This document shows, piece after piece, positions 1 through 7,516 of a stretch of 64,000 nt of DNA; position 1 is the first letter of the stretch, and every line of letters starts with the position of its first letter. The DNA is from Bacillota bacterium. GTDB taxonomy: Bacteria; Bacillota; Negativicutes; Sporomusales; CTSoil-080. A program made the translations under genes and the position numbers. The stretch lies in contig JAGGAC010000007.1 of the NCBI GenBank assembly GCA_017889635.1, positions 1 through 64,000 of the forward strand, given 5' to 3'. Under the pieces are notes generated by a model, which searched no databases, had not been told where the DNA came from, and worked only from the letters and a program-made list of their open reading frames with translations.

Positions 1-4
1 GCCG

Positions 5-43
5 CATAAAAAACTGCCAGCAACCCATTTATTAGGGTTGCTG
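5..43 (-). terminator. Rho-independent terminator of the rSAM/Cys-rich peptide operon
   Basis: A 9-bp perfect stem (CAGCAACCC / GGGTTGCTG) with an 8-nt loop. Read on the minus strand it is followed after four bases by a run of six T. It lies about 80 nt after the stop of the Cys-rich peptide gene and is the natural end of that two-gene transcript. Confidence 0.75.
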
Positions 44-124
44 ACAACAGAAATGATTTTATATATTTCATTGTTCACTTGACGGGTAGCAGTTCATACA
101 GCTTTTAGGGGCAGTCTCTTTACT

Positions 125-469
125 TTAGTAGCCGATAGGGGCGCAGTTCTCGACTGCGTTAGCAGGATAGCAATTCGGATTAGGACAGAATGGTTTGCAA
201 CGGGGACGACAATACTGAGGATTACAGTTATACGGTTGGCAGGAAGGATTGCATGATGGCGGTAGATAATAGGGGTGGCAGATGGGCGGGCAATTTGGAT
301 AACAGGGCGGCACTTTGGGATTGCAAACTGGTCTGCACCTGGGAGTGCAAGGGGTGGAGATCGGCGGACAGCTTATTTGGCGTTCGTCGTTGACCGTTTG
401 TTCCTTTTTCGCTTCTGTTACTTCAGGGTGTTCCCACTTAGGTCGTTTGGATTTTCCTTTGTTGGACAT
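125..469 (-). CDS. Cys/Pro-rich small peptide, putative radical-SAM-modified RiPP precursor
   Basis: 114 aa in two clear parts. Residues 1-33 are charged (Lys/Glu/Arg-rich) with no Cys, like a leader. Residues 34-114 hold 15 Cys with many Pro, Tyr and Asn. Fourteen of the 15 Cys have Pro two residues later (CTP, CRP, CNP, CYP, CPP, CHP and so on). There is no signal peptide or membrane segment. A good SD (GGAAGG) precedes the ATG. The start lies 52 nt inside the end of the upstream radical SAM gene, so translation is probably coupled, and a terminator follows. Modification by the neighbouring enzyme is inferred from this linkage. Alternatives are a Cys-rich spore-coat or metal-binding peptide. 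I do not recognise a named family. Confidence 0.7.
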   Translation of the reverse strand: MSNKGKSKRPKWEHPEVTEAKKEQTVNDERQISCPPISTPCTPRCRPVCNPKVPPCYPNCPPICHPYYLPPSCNPSCQPYNCNPQYCRPRCKPFCPNPNCYPANAVENCAPIGY

Positions 470-1710
470 CGATGATCATCCTTCCAAATTCCTGTATAGG
501 GATTATATAGGCAATCAACTGAGCAGGCTAACCAGCGTTTTGTTGGATCAGAGCCTTGTGCTAGTGGGCGGCAGTCGGTGCAAGCATAACGGTATTCGCA
601 ATCCTTGCATTTTTCGATCTGATCTTTGGTGGTTTGCCAGCAAGCTTTAAGTTTTTGTCCGTTAAGTACGTCCACGAGCGGAGATTTTAATATGTTTCCG
701 CAAACCTGATTACGAGCAAATATGCAGGGAATGACATCACCTGCCGCGGTAATCGCAATTTTGCCGTTAAGACAGTTGTGTTGGCGCTGGGCGTTGGAAA
801 AACTAAAAGGATCGGTATAAAAGGGAGGCTTGATAGGCTGTTTGGCATACTGTGTAGGGAGCAGGGCGTTGTCATCGCCGCGTCCTGTTGGTCTAACGAC
901 ATCAGGAGGTGTGACTTCGACACCTAGACGTTCGCATAAGTTCATTATGTTTTGGACTTCGAGTTCATTGGTCTTCATTATTATAGAAGCAATACGCAGT
1001 TGAATACCTGCGGCCAACAGTTTATCAATTGCAGCCATCGTTTTAACGTAGCTGCCTTTATTAAGAGTAACTGCATCGTGGGTGGCGGCGTTATCGGCAT
1101 AAATGGTGGTAGCGATGTTAACATTAAAGCGCTTAAAAAAAGCAACATCAGCATCGTCGATAAGGGTGGAATTGGTAAAAATTTCAATGAAGCTGAACTT
1201 TTCTTGATGGGCTTTTTCGATTAATTCACGCCAATGGGGATAGAGAAGCGGTTCACCACCGATTAATTGAATAGCGGTGGCGCCAGCGGAATGAGCCTCG
1301 GTGATTAAAGAGAGCCATCTTTCATGTGGTATAAGGTCAAGGCTGCACGACGGTCCACTGGTGGCATAACAGTGGAGGCATTGATTGTTACAACTGGAAG
1401 TAAGTTCGAGCCAGACGAATTCCAGTTGTAACGGTTCGATTGGTTGGTCCTTTTCTTTGGGCTCAGATGGTTCATTTAGAAAGAATGAGCCCAACCCCAA
1501 CTCTGTTAGATGGTGCAAAAAATCTAAGAATGGCTTATCTTGAGGTGATTCAAGGACTAGAAAATTTTCTAGTTGCTGGCTATGGCAGGCTGTGAGAAGA
1601 CCTAATCCCCCCTGATTAATGGAATGTACTTTGCCGGTTTGCAGGTTATAGATAGCACCGCGCTTCGCGCCCTCAACTAACTTGCAGTAATTATGCAGCC
1701 TGTAATACAC
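418..1710 (-). CDS. Radical SAM/SPASM domain protein with PqqD-like N-terminus
   Basis: A cytoplasmic radical SAM enzyme. The ORF track starts at 1770, but a strong SD (AAAGGAGGG) sits 6 nt before a GTG at 1710, giving 430 aa. The first ~100 residues resemble a PqqD/RRE-like peptide-binding domain. The SAM-binding [4Fe-4S] motif CNNQCLHC follows at ~107-114. The C-terminal third carries a SPASM-type Cys set (CLNGK..., PC, CKDC, CTDC, CSVDC) that would ligate auxiliary clusters. This build is that of peptide-modifying maturases forming thioether or C-C crosslinks in RiPPs. The next gene, overlapping by 52 nt, is a Cys-rich peptide and the likely substrate. The reaction type cannot be read from sequence. 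Confidence 0.85.
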   Translation of the reverse strand: MYYRLHNYCKLVEGAKRGAIYNLQTGKVHSINQGGLGLLTACHSQQLENFLVLESPQDKPFLDFLHHLTELGLGSFFLNEPSEPKEKDQPIEPLQLEFVWLELTSSCNNQCLHCYATSGPSCSLDLIPHERWLSLITEAHSAGATAIQLIGGEPLLYPHWRELIEKAHQEKFSFIEIFTNSTLIDDADVAFFKRFNVNIATTIYADNAATHDAVTLNKGSYVKTMAAIDKLLAAGIQLRIASIIMKTNELEVQNIMNLCERLGVEVTPPDVVRPTGRGDDNALLPTQYAKQPIKPPFYTDPFSFSNAQRQHNCLNGKIAITAAGDVIPCIFARNQVCGNILKSPLVDVLNGQKLKACWQTTKDQIEKCKDCEYRYACTDCRPLAQGSDPTKRWLACSVDCLYNPYTGIWKDDHRCPTKENPNDLSGNTLK

Positions 1711-1767
1711 TGTCAGCCCTCCTTTTGGCATTTTGCTACATAATATGCTAAACTTATTATGAACGTG

Positions 1768-1829
1768 CACTTATAGATAAGTGATCTGGGGGTAGTTTAT
1801 TTGATGACTATTTTATTAAAATGACTATT
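1768..1829. promoter_or_regulatory. Upstream region of the rSAM operon with inverted and direct repeats
   Basis: Upstream of the minus-strand rSAM gene there is an inverted repeat CACTTA-TAGA-TAAGTG (about 1768-1783). Two direct copies of ATGACTATT follow, 17 nt apart (1804-1812 and 1821-1829). No convincing -35/-10 pair is visible on the minus strand. The repeats could bind a regulator; this is inference only. Confidence 0.3.
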
Positions 1830-1836
1830 AATTATG

Positions 1837-1863
1837 TTGACAGGTTTGGATAAGTGATATATA
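1837..1863 (+). promoter_or_regulatory. Sigma-A-type promoter of tRNA-Gly
   Basis: TTGACA at 1837-1842 and TATAAT at 1858-1863, spacing 15 nt; TAATAA two bases on gives 17. The tRNA 5' end lies 34 nt after the -10. It faces away from the rSAM operon. Confidence 0.65.
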
Positions 1864-1896
1864 ATAAACAACGTTGTATTTAACATTTTGATTTAT

Positions 1897-1971
1897 GCGG
1901 AAGTAGCTCAGTGGTAGAGCATCGCCTTGCCAAGGCGAGGGTCGCGAGTTCGAATCTCGTCTTCCGCTCCA
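1897..1971 (+). tRNA. tRNA-Gly (anticodon GCC)
   Basis: A full cloverleaf: acceptor stem GCGGAAG pairing with CTTCCGC, D-arm with AGCTCAGTGGTAGAGC, anticodon stem TCGCC/GGCGA around loop TTGCCAA (anticodon GCC), T-arm with GTTCGAATC, and an encoded CCA end at 1969-1971. Confidence 0.97.
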
Positions 1972-1983
1972 TACAGAAACTAG

Positions 1984-2014
1984 TACCCCCGGGGAGATCT
2001 CTCCGGGGGGTTTG
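1984..2014 (+). terminator. Terminator after tRNA-Gly
   Basis: A GC-rich hairpin (CCCCC...GGGGG, with an inner GGAGA/TCTCC stem and a small bulge) followed by TTTGTT. It separates the tRNA from the tig promoter. Confidence 0.75.
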
Positions 2015-2018
2015 TTAC

Positions 2019-2047
2019 TTGTTTTTGTAATTTATTTATGGTATTAT
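2019..2047 (+). promoter_or_regulatory. Likely promoter of tig-clpP-clpX
   Basis: TTGTTT (2019-2024), 17-nt spacer, TATTAT (2042-2047), leaving a ~90-nt leader before the tig SD. A short repeat (CTTCAGG/CCTGAAG) in the leader can form a hairpin. No CtsR or HrcA operator is recognisable. Confidence 0.5.
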
Positions 2048-2145
2048 TTAAATCACGGCATCTTCAGGAAACCTGAAGATATGTTCCAGAATTGGAAATA
2101 CTAATGATATGGTACGTGATAATTTAATAAGGGGGATTTCCATAG

Positions 2146-3435
2146 ATGAAGGTTACAGCAGAGAAAGTAGATGCTCACAAGACGGTATTGGAGCTAGAAA
2201 TTCCGCAGCCTGAAGTGGCGAATGCGATTAATAAGGCATACCAACGTCTGGCCAGTAAAGTAAATATACCTGGGTTTCGTAAAGGCAAGGTTCCACGTAA
2301 GGTTTTAGAAATGCGGCTTGGTAAAGCAGCGCTCTTTGATGAGGCTTTTGATATAATAGCCCCAGGTGCTTACGTTGAGGCACTGAAGGAGCAAAATATT
2401 GAGCCGGTAGCTAGGCCTGAACTTGAAGTTGTAAAATTTGAAGAGGATCAGCCGTTGGTTTTTAAAGCCACGGTTATTGGGAAGCCGGAGATTACTCTTG
2501 GTGAGTATAAAGGACTTAAGGTGGACAAACCCTCAGCAGAGGTAGATGCTGAGGAGGTTTCAAAGCAGTTGGAGAATTTGCGAAATCGTCATGCTAAAAT
2601 GGTTGTTGCTGAAAACGCTATCTTAGATAAAGGTGATTTTGCAATTATTGATTTTGAAGGATTTATTGATGGCGTAGCATTTGAAGGCGGCGAAGGAACG
2701 GGATATCCACTGGAGCTTGGAGCAGGTGCTTTTATACCGGGATTTGAAGATCAGCTTATCGGCGCTAAGGCTGGCGATTCACTTGATGTTAACGTTACTT
2801 TTCCAACCGATTATCATGCCAAGGATTTGGCTGGTAAGGAAGCTTTGTTTAAAGTGCGTGTTACAGATGTTAAGCGTAAAGAAATACCAGAGCTTGATGA
2901 TGATTTTGTAAAAGAAATCGGAGATTTCGATACGGTGAAGGAATTGAAGGCTGACATCGAGAATAAGTTAAAAAAGGCCGCTGAGGATAAGGCTGAGCGG
3001 ACTTTACGCACTAACGCTGTGCAAGCTGCAGTGGATAATGCTTCGGTGGATATTCCGGATGTAATGGTGGAAAATCAGATTGATCATATGATGCAAGATC
3101 TTGATATTAGACTCCAAAACAGCGGTATGAATTTAGCACGCTATTTAGAATTTACTAATAGCGATATTGATACTTTGCGGAAAAACTACCGGGATGCGGC
3201 CATGAATAGTGTTAAGACTGAACTGTTGCTGGATGCAGTTGCTAAGGCTGAATCGCTTGAGGTTAGCCCTGAGGAAATGGATGCCGAAGTGGCAGCTATG
3301 GCGGCTGCGTATCAAGCTCCAATAGAGGAAGTAAGAAAGATTATTATTCAAGAAGGTCGGGTAGATTCTCTGACCAAATCAATTTTGCGCAAGAAGGCGG
3401 CCGAGATTATTATTAGTGCGGTAGTTACGGAATAA
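2146..3435 (+). CDS. tig: Trigger factor (ribosome-associated chaperone/PPIase)
   Basis: 429 aa, the usual length. The N-terminal ribosome-binding domain contains the signature GFRKGKVPRKVLE (about residues 44-56). An FKBP-type prolyl isomerase domain follows at ~150-245 (GDFAIIDFEGFIDG). The C-terminal part is the helical, acidic/alanine-rich chaperone domain. It binds ribosomal protein L23 at the exit tunnel and shields nascent chains. The SD AAGGGGG precedes ATG 2146. It is followed by clpP and clpX, the conserved Gram-positive order, with a 64-nt gap suggesting co-transcription. Confidence 0.97.
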   Translation: MKVTAEKVDAHKTVLELEIPQPEVANAINKAYQRLASKVNIPGFRKGKVPRKVLEMRLGKAALFDEAFDIIAPGAYVEALKEQNIEPVARPELEVVKFEEDQPLVFKATVIGKPEITLGEYKGLKVDKPSAEVDAEEVSKQLENLRNRHAKMVVAENAILDKGDFAIIDFEGFIDGVAFEGGEGTGYPLELGAGAFIPGFEDQLIGAKAGDSLDVNVTFPTDYHAKDLAGKEALFKVRVTDVKRKEIPELDDDFVKEIGDFDTVKELKADIENKLKKAAEDKAERTLRTNAVQAAVDNASVDIPDVMVENQIDHMMQDLDIRLQNSGMNLARYLEFTNSDIDTLRKNYRDAAMNSVKTELLLDAVAKAESLEVSPEEMDAEVAAMAAAYQAPIEEVRKIIIQEGRVDSLTKSILRKKAAEIIISAVVTE

Positions 3436-3499
3436 CAATATTGTTCTGTAATAGAATAGTATAGAGAGAATATATCCTATGGAACCGAGGTGTTGAAAA

Positions 3500-4105
3500 A
3501 TGAACTTTGTACCTGTTGTTGTTGAACAATCCAACCGTGGTGAGCGGGCCTATGATATTTATTCTCGTCTTTTGAAGGACCGAATTGTGTTTATTGGCGG
3601 ACCTATTGACGACAATGTCGCCAATGTTGTGGTTGCCCAGCTTTTGTTTTTGGAATCTGAAGATCCTGACAAAGATATTCATCTTTACATTAATAGTCCG
3701 GGCGGCGTAGTATACTCCGGGCTCGCGATTTATGATACAATGCAATATATAAAGCCTGATGTTTCAACTATTTGTATGGGGATGGCTGCTAGTATGGCAT
3801 CTCTGCTACTTACTGCTGGTACTAAAGGTAAACGTTATGCTTTGCCAAATTCCCGAATAATGATTCATCAACCGCATGGTGGCGCTCAGGGGCAGGCTAC
3901 GGATATTGAGATTCATGCCAAAGAGATTTTGCGGCTACGTGAACTCGGAAATAATATTCTGGTTCAGCATACTGGACAATCGATCGAGAGGATCCAGCGT
4001 GATGTGGAAAGGGATTTCTACATGGATAGCAAGCAAGCTGTGGAATACGGTATTATTGATGCCGTAGTGCAACGTCACGAAAGGGGTAAGGATAATTCCA
4101 AGTAA
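3500..4105 (+). CDS. clpP: ATP-dependent Clp protease proteolytic subunit
   Basis: 201 aa serine protease that forms the tetradecameric chamber working with ClpX and other Clp ATPases. The catalytic triad is visible: Ser98 in GMAASMA, His123 in RIMIHQP, and Asp in [14 protein letters not shown]. The N-terminal [10 protein letters not shown] matches the short propeptide and axial-loop region of Firmicutes ClpP. The SD GAGGTG lies 8 nt before the ATG. clpX follows after 12 nt, so the two are one translational unit. Confidence 0.98.
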   Translation: MNFVPVVVEQSNRGERAYDIYSRLLKDRIVFIGGPIDDNVANVVVAQLLFLESEDPDKDIHLYINSPGGVVYSGLAIYDTMQYIKPDVSTICMGMAASMASLLLTAGTKGKRYALPNSRIMIHQPHGGAQGQATDIEIHAKEILRLRELGNNILVQHTGQSIERIQRDVERDFYMDSKQAVEYGIIDAVVQRHERGKDNSK

Positions 4106-4117
4106 AGAGGTGAAGAC

Positions 4118-5380
4118 ATGTTGAAGTTTGGGGATGACAGGGGCCAACTGAAGTGTTCATTTTGCGGCAAGTTACAGGAACAAGTAAAAAAACTGGTTGC
4201 TGGTCCCGGTGTTTATATTTGTGACGAGTGCATCGAACTGTGCAATGAAATTATTGAGGAAGAGCTTAGTGAAGATGTCGAACTCGAACTAAGGGATATC
4301 CCCAAGCCGAAGGAAATTAAGGATATCCTTGATCAGTATGTCATTGGCCAGGAAGATGCAAAAAAGTCGCTTGCGGTAGCTGTTTATAATCATTACAAAC
4401 GGATTAATATGGGGTCGAAAGTGGATGATGTTGAACTGCAGAAGTCCAATATCATTATGCTTGGGCCTACTGGCAGCGGCAAGACGCTTTTAGCGCAGAC
4501 GCTAGCTAAGATTTTAAATGTGCCATTTGCAATTGCTGACGCAACCTCCTTGACTGAGGCTGGGTATGTTGGCGAGGATGTTGAAAATATTCTTTTGAAG
4601 CTTATTCAGGCTGCTGATTATGATGTAGAAAAGGCTGAAAAAGGTATTGTTTATATTGATGAAGTGGATAAAATTTCCCGCAAGTCGGAAAACCCTTCGA
4701 TTACCCGTGATGTTTCCGGGGAGGGTGTGCAACAGGCGCTATTAAAAATTCTTGAAGGCACGGTGGCTAGTGTTCCGCCCCAGGGTGGACGCAAACATCC
4801 ACATCAGGAGTTTATACAGATTGATACCACTAATATCTTATTTATTTGCGGCGGTGCCTTTGACGGTATTGATAAGATTATTGGCTCGCGTACCGGTAAG
4901 AAGACAATGGGATTTGGCGCTGAAATCAAGAGTAAAGAGAAAAACCAGGTGGGCGAAGTTCTACGGCGGATTTTGCCTGAGGATCTCTTACGGTATGGTT
5001 TAATTCCTGAGTTTGTAGGCCGGTTGCCGGTGATTGTAACGCTTGATGCTTTGGACGAAGCAGCGCTTATTCGGATATTAACCGAGCCTAAGAATGCTTT
5101 GGCTAAGCAGTACCAGAAGTTTTTGGAACTTGATAATGTACAACTCGAGTTCAAGGAAGAGGCGCTTAAGGCGATTGTTGAAGAAGCTATGAAACGCAAA
5201 ACCGGGGCGCGAGGACTCAGGGCCATTATTGAAGGTATTATGCGCAATGTAATGTATGATGTGCCATCACGCACTGATGTAGCAAAATGCATTGTAACGA
5301 AGGAAGTCGTGCAGAATAAGGAAGAACCCATTATGGTAACGATAGACCGTAAGACTAAGAAAAAAGAAGAGTCTGCCTAA
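4118..5380 (+). CDS. clpX: ATP-dependent Clp protease ATP-binding subunit ClpX
   Basis: 420 aa AAA+ unfoldase. The N-terminal zinc-binding domain has two CxxC pairs (CSFC, CDEC; residues ~13-38) that dimerise and bind adaptors. Walker A is GPTGSGKT, Walker B is [10 protein letters not shown], and sensor 2 lies in KTGARGLR. The loop that docks on ClpP, IGF in most ClpX, reads MGF here (KTMGFGA), a conservative change. The SD AAGAGGTG precedes ATG 4118. A terminator follows at once. Confidence 0.98.
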   Translation: MLKFGDDRGQLKCSFCGKLQEQVKKLVAGPGVYICDECIELCNEIIEEELSEDVELELRDIPKPKEIKDILDQYVIGQEDAKKSLAVAVYNHYKRINMGSKVDDVELQKSNIIMLGPTGSGKTLLAQTLAKILNVPFAIADATSLTEAGYVGEDVENILLKLIQAADYDVEKAEKGIVYIDEVDKISRKSENPSITRDVSGEGVQQALLKILEGTVASVPPQGGRKHPHQEFIQIDTTNILFICGGAFDGIDKIIGSRTGKKTMGFGAEIKSKEKNQVGEVLRRILPEDLLRYGLIPEFVGRLPVIVTLDALDEAALIRILTEPKNALAKQYQKFLELDNVQLEFKEEALKAIVEEAMKRKTGARGLRAIIEGIMRNVMYDVPSRTDVAKCIVTKEVVQNKEEPIMVTIDRKTKKKEESA

Positions 5381-5421
5381 TAGTAAAAAGCATTCCGGTT
5401 CATTCGGAATGCTTTTTACTA
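5381..5421. terminator. Bidirectional-looking terminator after clpX
   Basis: AGTAAAAAGCATTCCG and its complement CGGAATGCTTTTTACT form a 16-bp stem around GTTCATT. The T-rich right arm serves as terminator for tig-clpP-clpX. Confidence 0.85.
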
Positions 5422-5555
5422 TTTAGTCCAAGACTGTAGTTGCGGTTTATTTTTACATAAGCGCCGAAATATGGCGACCCAGCGTTTGGGATAAAATAGT
5501 GTCATCTGCCTATACTAAAACTACAATAAGATGCTGTGGAAAGGAGGCTGGAAAA

Positions 5556-7241
5556 GTGGATTATGCTGTAAACCTGATTACTTTGATCCAGTTTTTTTTC
5601 GCGATCGTCATTGGTTTGTATTTTTGGAATCTTCTCCGGTCGCAGCAAGGAAACCGGGTGGCGGTGGAACGGGAGTCAAAGAAGGAAATGGATAAGTTGC
5701 AGAAACTAAGAGAGATATCCCTGACCGAACCGTTGGCAGAAAGGACGCGTCCCAATACTTTTGGAGAGATTGTCGGACAGGAAGAGGGGCTCAAAGCGCT
5801 TAGAGCTGCGCTTTGCGGACCAAATCCACAGCACGTAATTATGTATGGACCACCTGGCGTAGGTAAAACAGCTACAGCCCGATTGGTACTGGAAGAGGCA
5901 AAACGCAATGAACTTTCGCCTTTCGGTGGAGGGGCAAAGTTTGTGGAGCTTGACGCTACTACTGCGAGATTTGATGAACGAGGTATTGCCGATCCTTTAA
6001 TTGGTACTGTTCATGATCCGATATACCAGGGCGCTGGGCCGCTTGGGATAGCCGGCATTCCCCAACCAAAACCTGGGGCGGTGACAAAGGCGCATGGCGG
6101 GATTTTGTTTATTGACGAAATTGGCGAACTTCATCATGTGCAGATGAATAAACTATTAAAGGTGCTTGAAGATCGCAAGGTTTTTTTGGAGAGTTCGTAT
6201 TATTCAAGTGAGGATATGAATATACCAACCCATATTCATGACATATTTCAAAACGGCTTGCCAGCTGATTTTCGTCTTATTGGGGCGACAACGCATATGC
6301 CGCAAGATATTCCACCTGCTATTCGTTCCCGGTGTGTGGAGATATTTTTCCGACCGTTATTACCTGATGAGATTGGGCGAATTTGCTTAAATGCTGCCCG
6401 GAAGGTCAACTTGGAAATTGAGGATGCGGCGGTTGAGGTGGTAAAACACTACGTAACCAACGGCCGGGAGGCAGTAAATGTAGTGCAGATTGCCGCCGGT
6501 TTAGTTATGAATGATAAGCGTAACGTTATTAGCGTCGCTGACGTGGAGTGGGTGGTGAACTTTGGGCAATATAGTCCTAGGCCGGAAAAGAAAATTGCCA
6601 GTACGCCCCAGGTGGGATTTGCTAATGGTTTGGCAGTATATGGTGCGAATATTGGTACGGTGATAGAAATAGAAGTTTCTGTACGTCCCAATCCATTAGG
6701 ACGGGGAAATGTGATGATAACAGGAGTGGTGGAGGAAGAAGAGATTGGTACTCCAGGTCGGATGATGCGCCGAAAAAGTATGGCGAAAGGCTCGCTGGAT
6801 AATGTACTTACAGTGCTTTCAAATCAGTTTGACATCGACTTTTCCAAATATGATGTTCATGTTAATTTTCCCGGCGGCGGGCCTGTTGACGGACCATCGG
6901 CTGGAGTGTCGGTAGCTACAGCCATTTATTCAGGAATAAACAATATTCCTATTGATAATGTAGCTGCGATGACTGGTGAGGTGTCAATACGCGGTTTGGT
7001 AAAGCCTGTAGGTGGCGTTACCGCTAAGATCACAGCCGCAAAGCAAGCTGGGGCTCGAAGAGTTATTATTCCCAAGGATAATTGGCAGGAAATATACAGG
7101 AACATAGGAATTGAAGTTGTTGCTGTTGAAACGCTGGAAGAAGTACTTGAAAACGTGCTTGTAAAATCGAATGATGTATGCCATCTAGGAATTTTTGCTC
7201 CTCAACATGATTTTTTAAGCGCCATTGGGGTAAAGGCTTAG
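5556..7241 (+). CDS. lonB: ATP-dependent protease LonB (sporulation type)
   Basis: The ORF opens at 5499, but the SD AAAGGAGG is placed for GTG 5556, giving 561 aa. One N-terminal transmembrane helix (LITLIQFFFAIVIGLYFW) is followed by a charged linker, an AAA+ domain with Walker A GPPGVGKT and Walker B ILFIDEIGEL, and a C-terminal Lon protease domain. The Ser-Lys dyad is in DGPSAGVSVA and GGVTAKITAA. It lacks the large Lon N-domain. In B. subtilis LonB is forespore-expressed; the role here is inferred from family and from position between clpX and lonA. No clear promoter is seen in the 175-nt gap. Confidence 0.93.
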   Translation: MDYAVNLITLIQFFFAIVIGLYFWNLLRSQQGNRVAVERESKKEMDKLQKLREISLTEPLAERTRPNTFGEIVGQEEGLKALRAALCGPNPQHVIMYGPPGVGKTATARLVLEEAKRNELSPFGGGAKFVELDATTARFDERGIADPLIGTVHDPIYQGAGPLGIAGIPQPKPGAVTKAHGGILFIDEIGELHHVQMNKLLKVLEDRKVFLESSYYSSEDMNIPTHIHDIFQNGLPADFRLIGATTHMPQDIPPAIRSRCVEIFFRPLLPDEIGRICLNAARKVNLEIEDAAVEVVKHYVTNGREAVNVVQIAAGLVMNDKRNVISVADVEWVVNFGQYSPRPEKKIASTPQVGFANGLAVYGANIGTVIEIEVSVRPNPLGRGNVMITGVVEEEEIGTPGRMMRRKSMAKGSLDNVLTVLSNQFDIDFSKYDVHVNFPGGGPVDGPSAGVSVATAIYSGINNIPIDNVAAMTGEVSIRGLVKPVGGVTAKITAAKQAGARRVIIPKDNWQEIYRNIGIEVVAVETLEEVLENVLVKSNDVCHLGIFAPQHDFLSAIGVKA

Positions 7242-7294
7242 TATATGGTTCGGTATTTCTCTGCAAAATGATGCGGAGAAATATTTTTTTGCTG

Positions 7295-7342
7295 ATTTTC
7301 GGCTATATGCAGTCAATAGGTTGGCTGCATATAGCCGAAAAT
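7295..7342. terminator. Long hairpin between lonB and lonA
   Basis: A perfect 18-bp stem (ATTTTCGGCTATATGCAG and its complement) around a 12-nt loop, 53 nt after the lonB stop. The right arm is A-rich rather than followed by T, so it is a better terminator on the minus strand. It may protect or end the lonB mRNA. Confidence 0.5.
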
Positions 7343-7407
7343 ACCAATAAATAAAGGTAGTGTGGCAGATTTGGTGTTAGCATCAGGAGCGAAGGTACAA
7401 AGTAAGT

Positions 7408-7450
7408 AGCAACAGCAAAAAAAATTGCGAAAGGATTTTTTGCTGTTGCT
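7408..7450. promoter_or_regulatory. Second hairpin in the lonB-lonA gap overlapping a putative lonA promoter
   Basis: AGCAACAGCAAAAAA pairs with TTTTTTGCTGTTGCT (15 bp, 13-nt loop). Its right arm contains TTGCTG (7440-7445), which is 17 nt from TAAATA (7463-7468), a weak promoter for lonA. A cruciform or bound repressor here would cover the -35. Inference only. Confidence 0.4.
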
Positions 7451-7516
7451 TAAGAATATTTATAAATAGCGAAGTTGAAACTAACACTGGCGGTTGAATT
7501 TGAAGGAGGAGAGATT

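Noticed and set aside
190-650. Three plus-strand ORFs over the Cys-rich peptide gene
   Set aside because: They are antisense shadows of the repetitive Cys/Pro codons and of the rSAM 3' end, with no SD and no homologous features.
4804-5331. 175-aa minus-strand ORF within clpX
   Set aside because: Antisense to a conserved gene, Ser-rich low-complexity product, typical shadow.
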